A stretch of DNA of 64,000 nucleotides from Mixta sp. Marseille-Q2659 (GTDB lineage: Bacteria > Pseudomonadota > Gammaproteobacteria > Enterobacterales > Enterobacteriaceae), in contig NZ_CALNWY010000005.1 in NCBI RefSeq assembly GCF_940807255.1, positions 1 to 64,000 of the forward strand. The letters run 5' to 3'. A program made the position numbers and the translations under genes. Within the stretch, counting starts at the first letter, position 1; each line of letters opens with the position of its first letter. The notes below the pieces were generated by a model, which saw only the letters and a program-made list of their open reading frames with translations, was not told where the DNA came from and searched no databases. Positions 9,804 through 23,019 of the stretch are shown piece by piece.

Positions 9804-11531
9804 TCAGCAGAGTGTTTTTTCTTTAATGAACTTGTTGACCAGGTTCATCAACTCTTCCGCGGTCGGTTGAGCCAGAGCCTGCTCTGCTAATGCCTTCGCA
9901 TCTTCGAAGTTCGTGTTGCGAATGATCTTCTTGATGCGCGGGATAGAAATGGCACTCATGCTGAATTCATCCAGCCCCATTCCCAGTAACAGTAGTGTAG
10001 CACGTTCATCACCTGCCAGCTCACCACACATGCCGGTCCACTTGCCTTCGGCGTGAGAAGCATCGATAACCTGCTTGATCAGACCGAGAACCGACGGCGT
10101 CATTGGGTTATAAAGGTGCGAAATCAACTCGTTACCGCGATCGACCGCCAGAGTATACTGCGTCAGATCGTTTGTCCCAATACTAAAGAAATCGACTTCT
10201 TTCGCCAGATGGCGAGCGATAACGGCGGAGGCTGGCGTTTCCACCATGATACCGACTTCGATCGCTTCATCGAACGCTTTGCCTTCTTCACGCAGCTGGG
10301 CTTTCAACATCTCCAGCTCCGCTTTCAGGAAGCGTACTTCTTCGACGGAAATGATCATTGGGAACATGATACGCAGCTTACCAAACGCAGAGGCGCGCAG
10401 AATGGCACGCAGCTGTGCATGCAGAATTTCTTTACGATCCATGGCGATACGAATAGCACGCCAGCCAAGGAACGGGTTCTCTTCTTTCGGCAGGTTCATG
10501 TACGGCAGATCTTTGTCGCCGCCGATGTCCATAGTACGGACGATGACCGCCTGTGAGCCCATCGCTTCCGCGACGGCTTTATAGGCCTGGAACTGTTCTT
10601 CTTCCGTTGGCAGCGCATCGCGATCCATAAACAGGAACTCGGTACGGTACAGGCCAACGCACTCAGCGCCGTTACGTTCTGCGCCCGGAATGTCGCGCAC
10701 GGTACCGATGTTCGCGCCAACTTCAACCTGATGGCCGTCCAGCGTAATAGCCGGCAGGTCTTTCAGTTTCGCGAGTTCATTTTTCTCGCTCAGATACTGG
10801 TGCTGTACTGCTTTCAGCTCTTCGATGACTTCAGCAGTCGGGTTAACGTAAACCTTGTTGTTAACGCCATCCAGAATCACATGATCATCGTTCTTAACGC
10901 GACTGGTGACGTCACCGGTGCCGACAATAGCAGGCAGCTCAAGAGAGCGCGCCATAATGGACGTATGAGAAGTACGACCACCAAGATCGGTAATGAAGCC
11001 CAGCACTTTTTTCAGATTCAGCTGTGCAGTTTCAGACGGCGTCAGATCTTTCGCTACCAGAATAACTTCGTCTTTGATCGCACTCAGGTCGACAATGTGC
11101 AGACCCAGAATGTTTTGCAGCAGACGTTTGCCGATATCGCGTACGTCAGCAGCGCGTTCTTTCAGATATTCATCATCCAGCTCTTCAAGCGCTTTGGCCT
11201 GGCCTTCGATCACGCTGTGCGTCGCCGCGTCGGCGGTAGCCAGTTCATCTTTAATCAGGCTGATGATTTCTTGTTCCAGCTCTTCGTCTTCCAGCAACAT
11301 AATGTGGCCTTCGAAGATCGCTTCTTTTTCTTCGCCGAAGGTTTCGCCAGCTTTTGTTTTTATCGCTTCAAGCTGTTCGGCTGCTTTGCGGCGGCCTTCA
11401 ATAAAGCGCGCTACTTCTTGATCAACCTGATCGGCAGAAATTTTCTTCCGGTTGATAACGATTTCATCTTCCTTCAGCAAAAGTGCTTTGCCGAAAGCGA
11501 TACCCGGTGATGCTAAAATGCCTGAAATCAT
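9804..11531 (-). CDS. ptsI: PTS enzyme I (phosphoenolpyruvate-protein phosphotransferase)
   Basis: First enzyme of the sugar phosphotransferase system: it takes phosphate from phosphoenolpyruvate and passes it to HPr in the cytoplasm. The 575 residues match E. coli length. The active His lies in [12 protein letters not shown] (around 189). The C-terminal PEP-binding barrel has the [12 protein letters not shown] motif and the catalytic Cys in [10 protein letters not shown] (around 502). It lies between ptsH and crr in the usual order. The gap to ptsH is about 157 bp. Confidence 0.98.
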   Translation of the reverse strand: MISGILASPGIAFGKALLLKEDEIVINRKKISADQVDQEVARFIEGRRKAAEQLEAIKTKAGETFGEEKEAIFEGHIMLLEDEELEQEIISLIKDELATADAATHSVIEGQAKALEELDDEYLKERAADVRDIGKRLLQNILGLHIVDLSAIKDEVILVAKDLTPSETAQLNLKKVLGFITDLGGRTSHTSIMARSLELPAIVGTGDVTSRVKNDDHVILDGVNNKVYVNPTAEVIEELKAVQHQYLSEKNELAKLKDLPAITLDGHQVEVGANIGTVRDIPGAERNGAECVGLYRTEFLFMDRDALPTEEEQFQAYKAVAEAMGSQAVIVRTMDIGGDKDLPYMNLPKEENPFLGWRAIRIAMDRKEILHAQLRAILRASAFGKLRIMFPMIISVEEVRFLKAELEMLKAQLREEGKAFDEAIEVGIMVETPASAVIARHLAKEVDFFSIGTNDLTQYTLAVDRGNELISHLYNPMTPSVLGLIKQVIDASHAEGKWTGMCGELAGDERATLLLLGMGLDEFSMSAISIPRIKKIIRNTNFEDAKALAEQALAQPTAEELMNLVNKFIKEKTLC

Positions 11532-11688
11532 AACCCTACCTTTATTATAACGATGCCTACCAGGCGAAACGAGGTGCCAGAATCCTGCGGAACCGTACTG
11601 TACGGATGCAACAACGCGGACATAATGTCCGCGATCAATATGTTTGCACTCAGTTGCCTGATGAAACGGTTTTTAGGCGGCTGGACGC

Positions 11689-11946
11689 TTACTCAAGTTC
11701 AGCCATCAGTTTAACCAGATGCTCAACGGCCTGCTGCTCATCTTCACCTTCAGCAGACAGCGTCACCACGGTGCCCTGAGTCAGGCCCAGAGTCTGCAAC
11801 TTGAACAGGCTTTTTGCACTGGCGGATTTGCCGTTAGAGGTCACGGTGATTTCTGAAGCAAACGCTTTGGCTTCTTTAACGAACTGAGCTGCCGGACGAG
11901 TGTGCAGGCCATTAGGAGCGGTGATGGTAACTTCTTGCTGGAACAT
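11689..11946 (-). CDS. ptsH: Phosphocarrier protein HPr
   Basis: Small phosphocarrier of the PTS, 85 residues as in E. coli. The phospho-acceptor His15 is in [10 protein letters not shown] and the regulatory-site Ser46 in [10 protein letters not shown]. First gene of ptsHI-crr. All PTS permeases in the cell depend on it, including the BglF permease encoded further along this window. Confidence 0.98.
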   Translation of the reverse strand: MFQQEVTITAPNGLHTRPAAQFVKEAKAFASEITVTSNGKSASAKSLFKLQTLGLTQGTVVTLSAEGEDEQQAVEHLVKLMAELE

Positions 11947-12290
11947 TATGTTTCCCCAACTTAATTAGGTTTGGTGTTTTGTATCTAAAGTCTAGCCTGG
12001 CGGCCAAACTTTAGCCTGTGAAGGTCGCGCTGGTTCGAGTACAGAACTCACCAAAAAATGCGCAGTTAAGGTATGAGAGCGGACGGGGCAAAAAAACAGG
12101 GGTTTTCGCTTCGCTGCTCTACTCCTCATTATGCCGCGTGTTGCGCTATTCCGCCAAATCAGTAAATCGATTCAGCTTGATCCAATTCAAACCGCGATTA
12201 ATTTTGCGGTTCGAAATAATTGTCAGCTTAAATACCAGAGCTACCAGAGTGAATCAATCTTAAGGTTGGTAGAAGTTTGATGTAGGCCAC
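11947..12290 (-). other. ptsH upstream region without a gene
   Basis: About 345 bp between ptsH and the cysK terminator. It should hold the ptsH promoters, which in E. coli are CRP- and Mlc-controlled, but I could not fix -10/-35 elements or CRP sites with confidence. A short rightward open frame in it has no convincing ribosome site and looks non-coding. Confidence 0.5.
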
Positions 12291-12317
12291 AAAAAAGCAC
12301 CCCGAAAGGCGCTTTTT
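12291..12317 (-). terminator. cysK terminator
   Basis: Read leftward, the stem AAAAAGCGCC / GGTGCTTTTT (one G-T pair) is followed by a T run. It lies 26 bases past the cysK stop. Confidence 0.8.
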
Positions 12318-12343
12318 GCAACAATTGGACAGGCCTGGCACTA

Positions 12344-13312
12344 CTATTGCAGTTCTTTTTCTGTGAACAGGTCGGCGAACAGCGCCGTACTTAAATAACG
12401 TTCGCCGGAGGAGGGCAGGACAACCACAATGTTCTTGTTAGCGAAAGCTTCATCTTCCTGCAACTTCAGCGCGGCGGCTACGGCTGCGCCGGAAGAGATG
12501 CCAGCAAGAATGCCTTCCTCATCCATCAGGCGGCGAGCGGTAGAAATCGCCTCTTCATTAGTGATGGCGACCACACGATCCACTAGGCTTAAGTCCAGGT
12601 TGCCGGGGATAAAGCCTGCGCCGATGCCCTGAATTTTATGCGGGCCTGGTTTAACTTCCTGGCCTGCCAGCGTCTGGGCAATAACCGGAGAATCGGTCGG
12701 CTCGACCGCTACGCTGATAAGATCTTTTTTGCCTTTGGTGTTTTTAATATAGCGGGTAACGCCGGTTAAGGTGCCGCCGGTGCCCACGCCAGAAATAAAC
12801 ACATCTATCTGACCATCGGTATCTTCCCAGATTTCAGGGCCGGTGGTTTTTTCGTGAATTTCCGGGTTAGCTGGATTGCTGAACTGTTGCAGCATCAGGA
12901 ACTTATCGGGATTGCTGGCGACAATCTCTTCCGCTTTAGTAATCGCGCCTTTCATACCTTTTGCGCCTTCGGTCAGCACCAGGCTGGCGCCAAGCGCCTT
13001 CAGCAGTTTACGACGCTCAACCGACATGGTTTCCGGCATAGTCAGCGTCAACTTATAGCCACGGGCGGCGGCGACATAGGCCAGTGCAATCCCGGTGTTG
13101 CCGCTGGTTGGTTCGACTAATTCCACGCCCGGCTTCAAAATTCCGCGCTTTTCCGCGTCCCAAATCATATTGGCACCGATACGGCATTTGACGCTGAAGC
13201 TGGGATTGCGAGATTCGACCTTCGCCAGAATGCGTCCATTGCCGATGCGGTTCAGACGAACCAGCGGCGTATGACCGATTGTTAAAGAATTGTCTTCATA
13301 AATCTTACTCAT
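12344..13312 (-). CDS. cysK: Cysteine synthase A (O-acetylserine sulfhydrylase A)
   Basis: Main PLP-dependent cysteine synthase; in E. coli it also binds serine acetyltransferase CysE in the cysteine synthase complex. The 322-residue protein has the catalytic Lys42 ([11 protein letters not shown]) and the phosphate loop [10 protein letters not shown]. The gene lies between ptsH and cysZ as in E. coli and has its own terminator. It is expected to be CysB-activated; I did not identify a CysB site in the ~215-bp upstream gap. Confidence 0.97.
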   Translation of the reverse strand: MSKIYEDNSLTIGHTPLVRLNRIGNGRILAKVESRNPSFSVKCRIGANMIWDAEKRGILKPGVELVEPTSGNTGIALAYVAAARGYKLTLTMPETMSVERRKLLKALGASLVLTEGAKGMKGAITKAEEIVASNPDKFLMLQQFSNPANPEIHEKTTGPEIWEDTDGQIDVFISGVGTGGTLTGVTRYIKNTKGKKDLISVAVEPTDSPVIAQTLAGQEVKPGPHKIQGIGAGFIPGNLDLSLVDRVVAITNEEAISTARRLMDEEGILAGISSGAAVAAALKLQEDEAFANKNIVVVLPSSGERYLSTALFADLFTEKELQ

Positions 13313-13528
13313 AGCCCGTCCTTAACTGTATGAATTTCAGGGAACCGTGAAAGCATACCTTTTCCAGTTTCGCAAGGAAGGAAGGAAAAAGTATATGTAT
13401 ATGTTTAGCTGAAATAAGCCTTTTTAAAAGGGTATAAGGCCGCTCTGCTGCCCGCTGCAGGCGAATGCAACGGGCCCGATAAGCATGCTTGCTTTTGCCG
13501 GAAGGCGCAGCAGTTGCGCCGTGAGAAG

Positions 13529-14317
13529 TTAGCGTTTGCCGCTCAGCTGAGGCGCGTCGGCAGTATGCTGACCCAGCTGGTTACGATACCGATCAACCCA
13601 CATGGCGGTCGCGCCGCAAACCGCAACCGGCATAATGGCCAGATTAAGCAGAGGAACCATGGTAAACAGGCTGACCAGCGCGCCGAACTGCATATTGTCG
13701 GTTTTGTGCTGGCGCAGCGCACTACGCATTTTCTGAAAACTTACTTTATGGTTATCAAAAGGATAATCGCAGTACTGAATCGACAGCATCCAGGCGCTGA
13801 ACAGAAACCACAGCACAGGCGCCACCGTTTGACCAAAACCGGGAATAAAGTAGAGCAGCAGCAGGCCCAGCGCGCGTGGCAAATACCATGCGAGCTTTTG
13901 CCATTCGCGCTTCATGATGCGCGGAATATCTTTCATTAACGCCAGCCAGCCGTTATCGGGCAGCGGCTGGCCCGTTAAACGGCCTTCCAGCTGTTCTGCC
14001 AGCAGGCCGCAGAAAGGCGCGGCAATCCAGTTGGCAATAGTAGAAAAGAAGTAGCTGAAGACCAGCACGATAGAAATAACCGTCAGCGGCCAGAGCAAAT
14101 AGCTTAGCCACTGGAGCCAGTCCGGCACATGCGACATCATCTGCGGGATCCACTGATTAAGGCGATGAAAGAGCCAGATAAATGCGCCGCCAAGCAGAAC
14201 GATATTAACCAGCAGCGGAATAACAACGAAACGGCGAATGCCCGGCAGGCGGATAAGTTTCCAGCCCTGGGCAAAATAGTGAATGCCGTTATAAGAAGCG
14301 GGGGTGACCGTGGCCAT
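13529..14317 (-). CDS. cysZ: Sulfate transporter CysZ
   Basis: Inner-membrane sulfate-permeable protein that supplies sulfate for cysteine synthesis. It has 262 residues (E. coli 253) with about four strongly hydrophobic segments. Conserved stretches include [28 protein letters not shown] and [19 protein letters not shown]. It diverges from zipA and lies upstream of cysK on the same strand, separated by ~215 bp, as in E. coli. Confidence 0.96.
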   Translation of the reverse strand: MATVTPASYNGIHYFAQGWKLIRLPGIRRFVVIPLLVNIVLLGGAFIWLFHRLNQWIPQMMSHVPDWLQWLSYLLWPLTVISIVLVFSYFFSTIANWIAAPFCGLLAEQLEGRLTGQPLPDNGWLALMKDIPRIMKREWQKLAWYLPRALGLLLLYFIPGFGQTVAPVLWFLFSAWMLSIQYCDYPFDNHKVSFQKMRSALRQHKTDNMQFGALVSLFTMVPLLNLAIMPVAVCGATAMWVDRYRNQLGQHTADAPQLSGKR

Positions 14318-14535
14318 CTACAGTTTTTCTCCTCTGTTTGGCAGGCCAGGCTATCATAACCTGGCTTTTTTCTCTTACCAGCCGCCGTTTGGCTGAAAAA
14401 ACAGCAAAAAAGCGGGGTGGCTCTATCTTATTTGTCAGAAAAGCCGGTGCAGACTTGCACTTGTTTAGCGGGACAAATACAGTTAGAGGATAAAGTTTGC
14501 CGTGGTGGCAAGGTATTGGAACAACAGAGAATACA

Positions 14536-15558
14536 ATGATGCAGGATTTGCGTCTGATATTAATCGTTGTTGGCGCGATCGCCATAATAGCGCTGCTTCT
14601 TCATGGCCTGTGGACCAGCCGTAAAGAGCGCTCATCTGTGTTTCGCGATCGCCCGCACAAGCGTTTAAAGCAGGATCATGAAGATAACCTGACCGACGAG
14701 GACACTAGCGGCACAGGTGAGGTTCGCGTTCGTCGCGCGCCGCCAAAATCTTCCCATAACGAACCCTCTTTTGATGGCTTTACCGCAGACGACGAAGAGC
14801 CAGCGCCACGTCCTGCTCCCCGTAAGCCGCAGCCTGCACGTAACTCAGTGCCCGTCGTGCCGCAGCCGGAACGCGATCCGCTCTTTGACAGCGAACCTTC
14901 CGTAACGGTTGACGACGACGAAGCTGCGCCTCTGCCGCAGGAACGTCCGCAGCCCGTTGCGCCGCGTCCGCAGCAGCCGACGCCCGTCCGCCATGAAGAA
15001 ACGCCAGCGGATCCGTTAATTGACGACGTGCAGTGGCAGGATGACGACGAGCCGGTAATGGCGCTGGAAACTGATGCGCCTGTTGCGGCTTCGGAAACTG
15101 CCGCTCAGCCGCAGCCGCCGCGCGAAGAAGCGCGCCGTAAAGAAACCGTGCTGGTGCTACATGTTGCCGCTCATGCCGGCGGCGAGCTAAATGGCGAAAG
15201 CCTGTTACAGGGCATTTTGCAGGCGGGATTCCAGTTTGGTGAAATGAACATTTTCCATCGTCATTTAAGCCCGGCAGGAAGCGGCCCGGTGCTGTTCAGC
15301 CTGGCGAATATGGTAAAACCGGGCTCGTTTAACCCGGATGCCATGACCGATTTCAGCACGCCTGGCGTATCGATCTTTATGATGGTGCCTTCCTATGGCG
15401 ATCCTCATCAAAACTTTAAGCTCATGCTTCAGTCGGCGCAGCGCATCGCTGATGATGTCGGCGGCGTGGTGCTGGACGATGAGCGTCGTATGATGACGCC
15501 GCAGAAGCTGGAAACCTATAAGGCGCGTATTCGCGACGTGGTTGACGCGAACGCCTGA
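14536..15558 (+). CDS. zipA: Cell division protein ZipA
   Basis: Essential division protein that anchors FtsZ to the inner membrane. The N-terminal membrane span (about residues 5-25) is followed by a basic stretch, then a proline/glutamine- and acid-rich linker, then the globular FtsZ-binding domain (from about 205, ending [15 protein letters not shown]). I start at the ATG encoding [10 protein letters not shown], which matches E. coli ZipA exactly; an upstream in-frame codon would add 13 unrelated residues. Length is 340. It lies between cysZ and ligA, the standard order. Confidence 0.95.
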   Translation: MMQDLRLILIVVGAIAIIALLLHGLWTSRKERSSVFRDRPHKRLKQDHEDNLTDEDTSGTGEVRVRRAPPKSSHNEPSFDGFTADDEEPAPRPAPRKPQPARNSVPVVPQPERDPLFDSEPSVTVDDDEAAPLPQERPQPVAPRPQQPTPVRHEETPADPLIDDVQWQDDDEPVMALETDAPVAASETAAQPQPPREEARRKETVLVLHVAAHAGGELNGESLLQGILQAGFQFGEMNIFHRHLSPAGSGPVLFSLANMVKPGSFNPDAMTDFSTPGVSIFMMVPSYGDPHQNFKLMLQSAQRIADDVGGVVLDDERRMMTPQKLETYKARIRDVVDANA

Positions 15559-15585
15559 TAAGCTGGTTTCTGAACTATTCCCTGA

Positions 15586-15612
15586 ACCCCCGCTAGTCGG
15601 GGGTTTTCTTTC
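15586..15612 (+). terminator. zipA terminator
   Basis: Stem ACCCCCG / CGGGGGT followed by TTTTCTTT, between zipA and ligA. Confidence 0.85.
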
Positions 15613-15617
15613 TCTGA

Positions 15618-17865
<2,248 letters not shown>

Positions 17866-17895
17866 AGGGCGCCGCTGATAGCGGCGCCCTTTTTG
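17866..17895. terminator. Terminator between ypeB and yfeH
   Basis: Strong stem AGGGCGCCGC / GCGGCGCCCT followed by TTTTTG; it ends one base before the stop of convergent yfeH. Confidence 0.88.
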
Positions 17896-18912
17896 TTACT
17901 TCTGAGACTCCACTACCGCTTTACCCTGCGGAGCGTTCGCTTTTAGCGCCGCGTCATTCTTCTTTTTATAACGTTGGGCAATAAACGAGCAGACCATTAG
18001 CTGCACCTGATGGAAGATCATCAGCGGCAACACAATTATGCCCACGGCGGCGGCAGGGAACAGGATGTTCGCCATCGGCACGCCGTTTGCCAGGCTTTTC
18101 TTCGAGCCACAGAACAGAATGGTAATTTCGTCTGCGCGGTTGAAGCCGAACAGGCGCGCCGCCAACAGGTTGATCAGTAAGACAATCGCCAGCAGCAGCG
18201 TGCTGCCCACCAAAATCCATACCAGCGTCATGATGCCGACCCGATGCCAGATACCATTGACCACCGCTTCACTGAATGCTGAATACACCACCAGCAGAAT
18301 TGATGTTTGATCGGTTTTACCAATCAGGCTGCGATGACGTTCAACCCAGCCGCCGATCCAGCGGCGCGACAGATGGCCCAGCACAAAGGGCACCAGCAGC
18401 TGCAACATAATGCGCCCGATCTGCTCCAGGCCGTTGCCCGGCATTTCGCTGTGAATATTCATCACCAGGTTGACCAGCAGTGGCGAGATAAAAACGCCGA
18501 GCAGGCTGGATGCGGAGGCGCTGCAGACGGCGGCGGCGACGTTGCCGCCAGCCATGGATGTAAAGGCGATAGCGGACTGTACCGTGGCGGGCAAAATACA
18601 GAGATAAACAAAGCCGGTATAAATATCGGCGCTAAGGTCTACCGGATGCCACCAGACCAGCAGCAAACCGAGGATCGGAAACAGTACGAAGGTACTGAAC
18701 ATAATCCATAAATGCAGCCGCCAGTGGCTGCTGCCAGCGATGATTTTTTCGCGCGACAGCTTGGCGCCGTGCATAAAGAACAGCAGGGCGATGGCGGCAG
18801 TAGTCAGCCATTCGAAAAAGGGGACAAAGCCGCCTTTAGCAGGCAGGAAGGTAGCGAGAAGGACGGCGATCAATAATTTCACCATCATCGGATCGAGACG
18901 CAAAATTCCCAT
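17896..18912 (-). CDS. yfeH: Bile acid:sodium symporter family protein YfeH
   Basis: Predicted inner-membrane transporter of the BASS family (DUF4137-type), 338 residues with about nine to ten hydrophobic segments. It matches E. coli YfeH (332) throughout, for example ILPATVQSAIAFTSMAGGN and CGSKKSLANGVPMANILFP. The substrate is unknown. It diverges from the LysR gene yfeR across ~93 bp, the usual layout for a LysR regulator and its target. Confidence 0.93.
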   Translation of the reverse strand: MGILRLDPMMVKLLIAVLLATFLPAKGGFVPFFEWLTTAAIALLFFMHGAKLSREKIIAGSSHWRLHLWIMFSTFVLFPILGLLLVWWHPVDLSADIYTGFVYLCILPATVQSAIAFTSMAGGNVAAAVCSASASSLLGVFISPLLVNLVMNIHSEMPGNGLEQIGRIMLQLLVPFVLGHLSRRWIGGWVERHRSLIGKTDQTSILLVVYSAFSEAVVNGIWHRVGIMTLVWILVGSTLLLAIVLLINLLAARLFGFNRADEITILFCGSKKSLANGVPMANILFPAAAVGIIVLPLMIFHQVQLMVCSFIAQRYKKKNDAALKANAPQGKAVVESQK

Positions 18913-19005
18913 TGTTAAAACCTGGTTAAAAATCGATGGTCTATTGTGCGCCAGCGGCGTTTAGAAATAAAATTGATTTATTGCATCCATTGATGAATGA
19001 AATAG

Positions 19006-19926
19006 ATGAATTATACGTTACGCCAGCTGCGAGTTTTTGTCGCTGTCGCACAACACGGCAGCTTTAGTCAGGCCGGGCAGATTATCGGCCTGAGCCAGTC
19101 GGCGGTGAGTCACAGCATTAAGGAGCTGGAGGCGGAAATGGGCATCCGCTTGCTGGATCGCACCACGCGTGAAGTGATTTTAACCAATGCCGGACAGCAG
19201 TTGGCGAATCGCCTGGAGCGGCTGCTGGAAGAGCTAAATACCACCATACTGGATGCGCGCAGCTTCGGGCAGCAGCGCAGCGGCACGGTCAGGGTCGCAG
19301 CCAGTCAAACCATCTCCGCGCATCTGATGCCGCAGTGCCTGGCAGCGAGCCAGCTACGCTATCCAGAAATCAAAGTCATGCTACGTGACAGGCCGCAACA
19401 GTGGGTTTTACAGAGCGTACGCGATGCCGAGGTCGATTTTGGTATCGTGGTGGGGCCGCTCACCGCCGGCGAGTTTGAATCGCAGCCGATTCTTGATGAG
19501 CCTTTTTTGCTGCTGTGCCGTCAGGATGATGAACTGGCGCAGGAAGAAACGATCCGCTGGCAGCGGCTGAGCGGGCGCACGATGGTTTTACAGGATTACG
19601 CCTCCGGCAGCCGGGTATTAATCGATGAGGCGCTGAAGCAGCAGCAGGTCGAAGCAGAAATCGTACAGGAGATCGGCCATCCCACCACGCTGTATCCCAT
19701 GGTAGAAGCAGGTATAGGCATCAGTATCTTACCGGCGCTGGCGCTGCCTTTGCCTGCCGGTCGGCCGCTGTTAGTGCGCCGGTTATTACCGGAGATTAAC
19801 CGCACGCTAATGCTGATTCGCCGTAAAAACCGTTCTTTGACGCCCGCCGCTGAGGTTATCTGGCAGGAAGTGCGTCAGCAGGCGATGCTGCTGACGCAAC
19901 AGCGGCAACGGATGCCCGCTTTTTAG
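19006..19926 (+). CDS. yfeR: LysR-family transcriptional regulator YfeR
   Basis: 306-residue LysR-type regulator. The N-terminal winged helix-turn-helix (about residues 3-60, [21 protein letters not shown]) is followed by an effector-binding domain. It is divergent from yfeH, as in E. coli, where the pair responds to low osmolarity in Salmonella. Its 3' end overlaps the convergent downstream gene by four bases. Confidence 0.92.
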   Translation: MNYTLRQLRVFVAVAQHGSFSQAGQIIGLSQSAVSHSIKELEAEMGIRLLDRTTREVILTNAGQQLANRLERLLEELNTTILDARSFGQQRSGTVRVAASQTISAHLMPQCLAASQLRYPEIKVMLRDRPQQWVLQSVRDAEVDFGIVVGPLTAGEFESQPILDEPFLLLCRQDDELAQEETIRWQRLSGRTMVLQDYASGSRVLIDEALKQQQVEAEIVQEIGHPTTLYPMVEAGIGISILPALALPLPAGRPLLVRRLLPEINRTLMLIRRKNRSLTPAAEVIWQEVRQQAMLLTQQRQRMPAF

Positions 19927-20270
19927 ATATAAACGTTAATCTGGTTTTCTGCCGTCGGGCGGTTAACGCCGTCGGCGACTTTTGCGCTGCCGCTGTCGCT
20001 GTGCTTAGCTTCTTGTTTTTTAGTCGCTTCTTCTGCCTGCTGACGTTGCAGCTGGGCCAGCTGCGCCTGAAGCATCTGGATCTGGCTTTGCAGCTGCTCT
20101 TGCTGTTTCTGTTTTTCCTCGGTTGATGAGTCTGAGTTGTTCACATCTTTTAGCTGCTGTTGCAGTTTGGTGATCTGGCTGGTCAGACGTGAAATCTGCG
20201 AGGAGACGTCGCTGCTGCTGGAGCTGCTGCTTTGGCTAACGCCTGAGGTTGATGTGTTAATCGTTGTCAT
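19923..20270 (-). CDS. FlxA-like coiled-coil protein
   Basis: 115-residue protein dominated by serine and glutamine. After a Ser-rich N-terminus ([15 protein letters not shown]), residues ~25-85 form a predicted coiled coil ([30 protein letters not shown]). This resembles the FlxA family, whose E. coli member is controlled by the flagellar sigma factor but has no settled function. An AGGAG site precedes the ATG. It stands alone between convergent yfeR and the tRNA operon. Confidence 0.75.
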   Translation of the reverse strand: MTTINTSTSGVSQSSSSSSSDVSSQISRLTSQITKLQQQLKDVNNSDSSTEEKQKQQEQLQSQIQMLQAQLAQLQRQQAEEATKKQEAKHSDSGSAKVADGVNRPTAENQINVYI

Positions 20271-20402
20271 GATCTTCTCCTTTGTAATAGACCAATACGT
20301 TTATCGGTAACAGTTACAAAGGGCTTGAGGACGGAAAGCGTAAAAGAAGTGCTAAGAAAGTGAAAAGGCGCAGGTTCTTATCCTGCCGATTTTGCATAGC
20401 AA

Positions 20403-20425
20403 AAAGGCGCCTTTAGGGCGCCTTT
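20403..20425 (-). terminator. Terminator of the Val/Lys tRNA operon
   Basis: Read leftward: stem AAAGGCGCC / GGCGCCTTT followed by a T run, seven bases past the 3' end of tRNA-Lys. Confidence 0.85.
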
Positions 20426-20431
20426 CTACAT

Positions 20432-20507
20432 TGGTGGGTCGTGCAGGATTCGAACCTGCGACCAATTGATTAAAAGTCAACTGCTCTACCAACTGAGCTA
20501 ACGACCC
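20432..20507 (-). tRNA. tRNA-Lys (anticodon UUU)
   Basis: 76-nt cloverleaf read leftward, with encoded CCA. It begins GGGTCGTTAGCTCAG, carries the anticodon in GACTTTTAATC, and ends in a T-loop TTCGAATCC. Last gene of a four-tRNA operon equivalent to E. coli valU-valX-valY-lysV. Confidence 0.98.
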
Positions 20508-20509
20508 GA

Positions 20510-20585
20510 TGGTGGGTGATGACGGGCTCGAACCGCCGACCCCCTCCTTGTAAGGGAGGTGCTCTACCAACTGAGCTAATCACCC
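20510..20585 (-). tRNA. tRNA-Val (anticodon UAC), copy 1
   Basis: 76 nt with encoded CCA. The anticodon stem-loop is CCTCCCTTACAAGGAGG. It lies two bases upstream of tRNA-Lys in the transcript. Confidence 0.98.
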
Positions 20586-20611
20586 ATTTCGGTGCGACAG
20601 ATTATAAAAGA

Positions 20612-20687
20612 TGGTGGGTGATGACGGGCTCGAACCGCCGACCCCCTCCTTGTAAGGGAGATGCTCTACCAACTGAGCTAATCACCC
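20612..20687 (-). tRNA. tRNA-Val (anticodon UAC), copy 2
   Basis: Same as the adjacent valine tRNA except for one base in the anticodon stem (ATCTCCC instead of ACCTCCC, read leftward). 76 nt, CCA encoded. Confidence 0.98.
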
Positions 20688-20728
20688 ATCTTTTATGGTC
20701 TGTCTTACACTGCGGGCCATCAGGAAGA

Positions 20729-20804
20729 TGGTGGGTGATGACGGGCTCGAACCGCCGACCCCCTCCTTGTAAGGGAGATGCTCTACCAACTGAGCTAATC
20801 ACCC
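20729..20804 (-). tRNA. tRNA-Val (anticodon UAC), copy 3
   Basis: Identical over its length to copy 2; first tRNA of the transcript, 76 nt, CCA encoded. Confidence 0.98.
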
Positions 20805-20821
20805 CCGCTGTGTGGAGTCGC

Positions 20822-20849
20822 ATTATAGGGAGAGTTGCAAATGAGTCAA
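20822..20849 (-). promoter_or_regulatory. Promoter of the Val/Lys tRNA operon
   Basis: Read leftward: -35 TTGACT (20844-20849), 16-bp spacer, consensus -10 TATAAT (20822-20827), then a GC-rich discriminator (GCGACT). This is typical of stringently controlled stable-RNA promoters. Confidence 0.9.
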
Positions 20850-20972
20850 CGCTTTTTAAAACGAAAATGTTTGTTCGTCTTAAAATTAGGCAGCGTGTCG
20901 CGCTTTTAACCGAAATCGACATTTAGCCGCATGAAAATTCAACGGTATGCCGCAAGGACGCCGGGTTTGCCG

Positions 20973-21000
20973 TTGAGGAATCAGGGGCAGGTGATAGAAT
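20973..21000 (+). promoter_or_regulatory. Candidate gltX promoter
   Basis: -35 TTGAGG (20973-20978), 16-bp spacer and extended -10 TGATAGAAT (TAGAAT at 20995-21000), about 75 bases before the gltX start and divergent from the tRNA promoter. Confidence 0.6.
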
Positions 21001-21075
21001 ATGCGCACTTAAACAATGCAAGAAAATCATCTTTTCTGTCATTCCGCAGAAAATCTGCGCACAAAGGCAAGCTCA

Positions 21076-22491
21076 ATGAAAATCAAAACCCGTTTCGCGC
21101 CCAGCCCGACCGGCTATCTGCACGTTGGCGGCGCTCGTACCGCGCTCTACTCCTGGCTGTTTGCCCGTAATCACGGCGGTGAATTTGTCCTGCGCATTGA
21201 AGATACCGATCTGGAACGTTCTACGCAGCAGGCGATTGACGCCATTATGGACGGCATGAACTGGCTGAATCTGGACTGGGATGAGGGTCCGTATTATCAG
21301 ACCAAACGCTTCGATCGCTACAACGCGGTGATCGATGAGATGCTGGAAGCGGGAACCGCCTATAAATGTTACTGCTCCAAAGAGCGTCTGGAACAGCTGC
21401 GCGAAACGCAAATGGCGAACGGCGAGAAGCCGCGCTATGACGGACGCTGCCGCGACAGCCATGAACATCATGCTGATAATGAGCCGCACGTGGTGCGTTT
21501 CCGCAATCCGCAGGAAGGCTCGGTGGTATTTGACGACCAGATCCGCGGCCCGATTGAATTCAGCAACCAGGAGCTGGACGACCTGATTATTCGTCGTACC
21601 GATGGCTCGCCGACCTATAACTTCTGCGTGGTAATCGATGACTGGGATATGGGCATTACCCATGTTATTCGCGGCGAAGACCATATCAACAATACGCCAC
21701 GCCAGATTAATATTCTGAAAGCAATTGGCGCGCAGGTGCCGGTTTACGCGCACGTTTCTATGATTCTGGGCGACGATGGTAAAAAGCTCTCCAAGCGTCA
21801 CGGCGCGGTTGGCGTCATGCAGTACCGCGATGACGGCTATCTTCCGGAAGCGTTGCTGAACTATCTGGTGCGTCTGGGCTGGTCCCATGGCGATCAGGAA
21901 ATTTTCTCTATTGATGAGATGAAACAGCTGTTTTCGCTGGATGCGGTAAGCAAATCCGCCAGCGCCTTTAATACCGAGAAGCTGCAGTGGCTGAACCATC
22001 ATTACATCAATGCGCTGCCGCCGGAATATGTCGCCACGCATCTGCAATGGCACATTGAACAGGCGCAGATCGATACCCGTACCGGGCCTGAGCTGGCACA
22101 GCTGGTCAAACTGCTGGGCGAGCGCTGTAAAACGCTGAAAGAGATGGCGGCCAGCTGCCGCTACTTCTATGAAGAGTTCGATACCTTTGATGCCGATGCG
22201 GCGAAAAAACATTTGCGCCCGGTAGCGCGTCAGCCGCTGGAAGTGGTACGCGACAAGCTGGCCGCTATTACCGACTGGACGGCAGAAAATGTTCATCACG
22301 CCATTCAGGCGACGGCGGACGAGCTGGAAGTGGGTATGGGCAAAGTAGGGATGCCGCTGCGCGTGGCGGTAACCGGAGCAGGGCAGTCACCGGCGCTGGA
22401 TGTGACGGTGCAGGCGATTGGCCGTTCGCGTGCCGTAGCGCGTATTGAAAAAGCGCTGGCCTTTATCAGCGAGCGTGAAGCGCAGGCCTAA
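21076..22491 (+). CDS. gltX: Glutamate--tRNA ligase
   Basis: Class I aminoacyl-tRNA synthetase that charges tRNA-Glu. The 471 residues equal E. coli GltX. The HIGH-type motif is [11 protein letters not shown] (about 10-20) and the KMSKS-type motif is KLSKRHG (about 237-243). I start at the ATG encoding [11 protein letters not shown], which matches the family; the open frame extends 20 codons upstream without similarity. It diverges from the tRNA operon. Confidence 0.97.
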   Translation: MKIKTRFAPSPTGYLHVGGARTALYSWLFARNHGGEFVLRIEDTDLERSTQQAIDAIMDGMNWLNLDWDEGPYYQTKRFDRYNAVIDEMLEAGTAYKCYCSKERLEQLRETQMANGEKPRYDGRCRDSHEHHADNEPHVVRFRNPQEGSVVFDDQIRGPIEFSNQELDDLIIRRTDGSPTYNFCVVIDDWDMGITHVIRGEDHINNTPRQINILKAIGAQVPVYAHVSMILGDDGKKLSKRHGAVGVMQYRDDGYLPEALLNYLVRLGWSHGDQEIFSIDEMKQLFSLDAVSKSASAFNTEKLQWLNHHYINALPPEYVATHLQWHIEQAQIDTRTGPELAQLVKLLGERCKTLKEMAASCRYFYEEFDTFDADAAKKHLRPVARQPLEVVRDKLAAITDWTAENVHHAIQATADELEVGMGKVGMPLRVAVTGAGQSPALDVTVQAIGRSRAVARIEKALAFISEREAQA

Positions 22492-22510
22492 GCCTTTCCT
22501 GTGATACATA

Positions 22511-22541
22511 AAAAAACCGGAAGCCAGCTTCCGGTTTTTTT
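22511..22541. terminator. Bidirectional terminator between gltX and yfeC
   Basis: Stem AAACCGGAAG / CTTCCGGTTT with A and T runs on both flanks; yfeC converges and ends at its edge. Confidence 0.88.
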
Positions 22542-22895
22542 TCACTTACTTTCAATATCCAGCCGTTGCAAAAGGCCTTTAACGCCTTCACGCAGTAGTA
22601 ATCTCTGTAAGTTTTGCTGTTCCTGCGGCGTCATCTGCTGCACAACAGAGAGCAATAGACCGGACAAGGTATTCGGCCGCGCCTGATAAATGCCGGCGGG
22701 TTCCGCGGCATAACGTATTTCGTTGATAAACGCGTTGACTCTTTCATCAATTTTTACCACGCGCGCTTTGCCGCCCTGAACGCCGGGCTTAGGCTTCGTG
22801 GTCCACTGCTCGCGTTTAATCCATTTGTTAATTGTCTGGCGCGTATAGCCTGTCCGCTGGGCTAGCTCATCTGGCGTTAACCATTCCTCTTTCAC
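22542..22895 (-). CDS. yfeC: YfeC-like putative DNA-binding protein
   Basis: 117-residue protein with an N-terminal helix-turn-helix of MerR/excisionase-like type (LTPDELAQRTGYTRQTINKWIKREQW, residues 4-29, shown here in part by its core TRQTINKWIKR). It resembles E. coli YfeC, which has no firm function. The C-terminal ~40 residues (LSGLLLSVVQQMTPQEQQNL) look helical. In E. coli the gene is likewise next to gltX. Confidence 0.85.
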   Translation of the reverse strand: MKEEWLTPDELAQRTGYTRQTINKWIKREQWTTKPKPGVQGGKARVVKIDERVNAFINEIRYAAEPAGIYQARPNTLSGLLLSVVQQMTPQEQQNLQRLLLREGVKGLLQRLDIESK

Positions 22896-23019
22896 GTTTC
22901 AGTCCCTGTAAACTTAAACAACAGGCGAATATATTACATGAAAACGTAAGGTGATTAACTAACGTGGATCACTAACGGGTGCGGTCGCATCCTCCGCCCG
23001 CAGGCGGAGGAAAAGCTGG

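Noticed and set aside
12018-12263. 81-codon plus-strand frame in the ptsH upstream region
   Set aside because: No ribosome site; it occupies the expected pts promoter region and has no similarity.
21073-22299. 408-codon minus-strand open frame opposite gltX
   Set aside because: Antisense shadow of a well-conserved gene; no start signals or family similarity.
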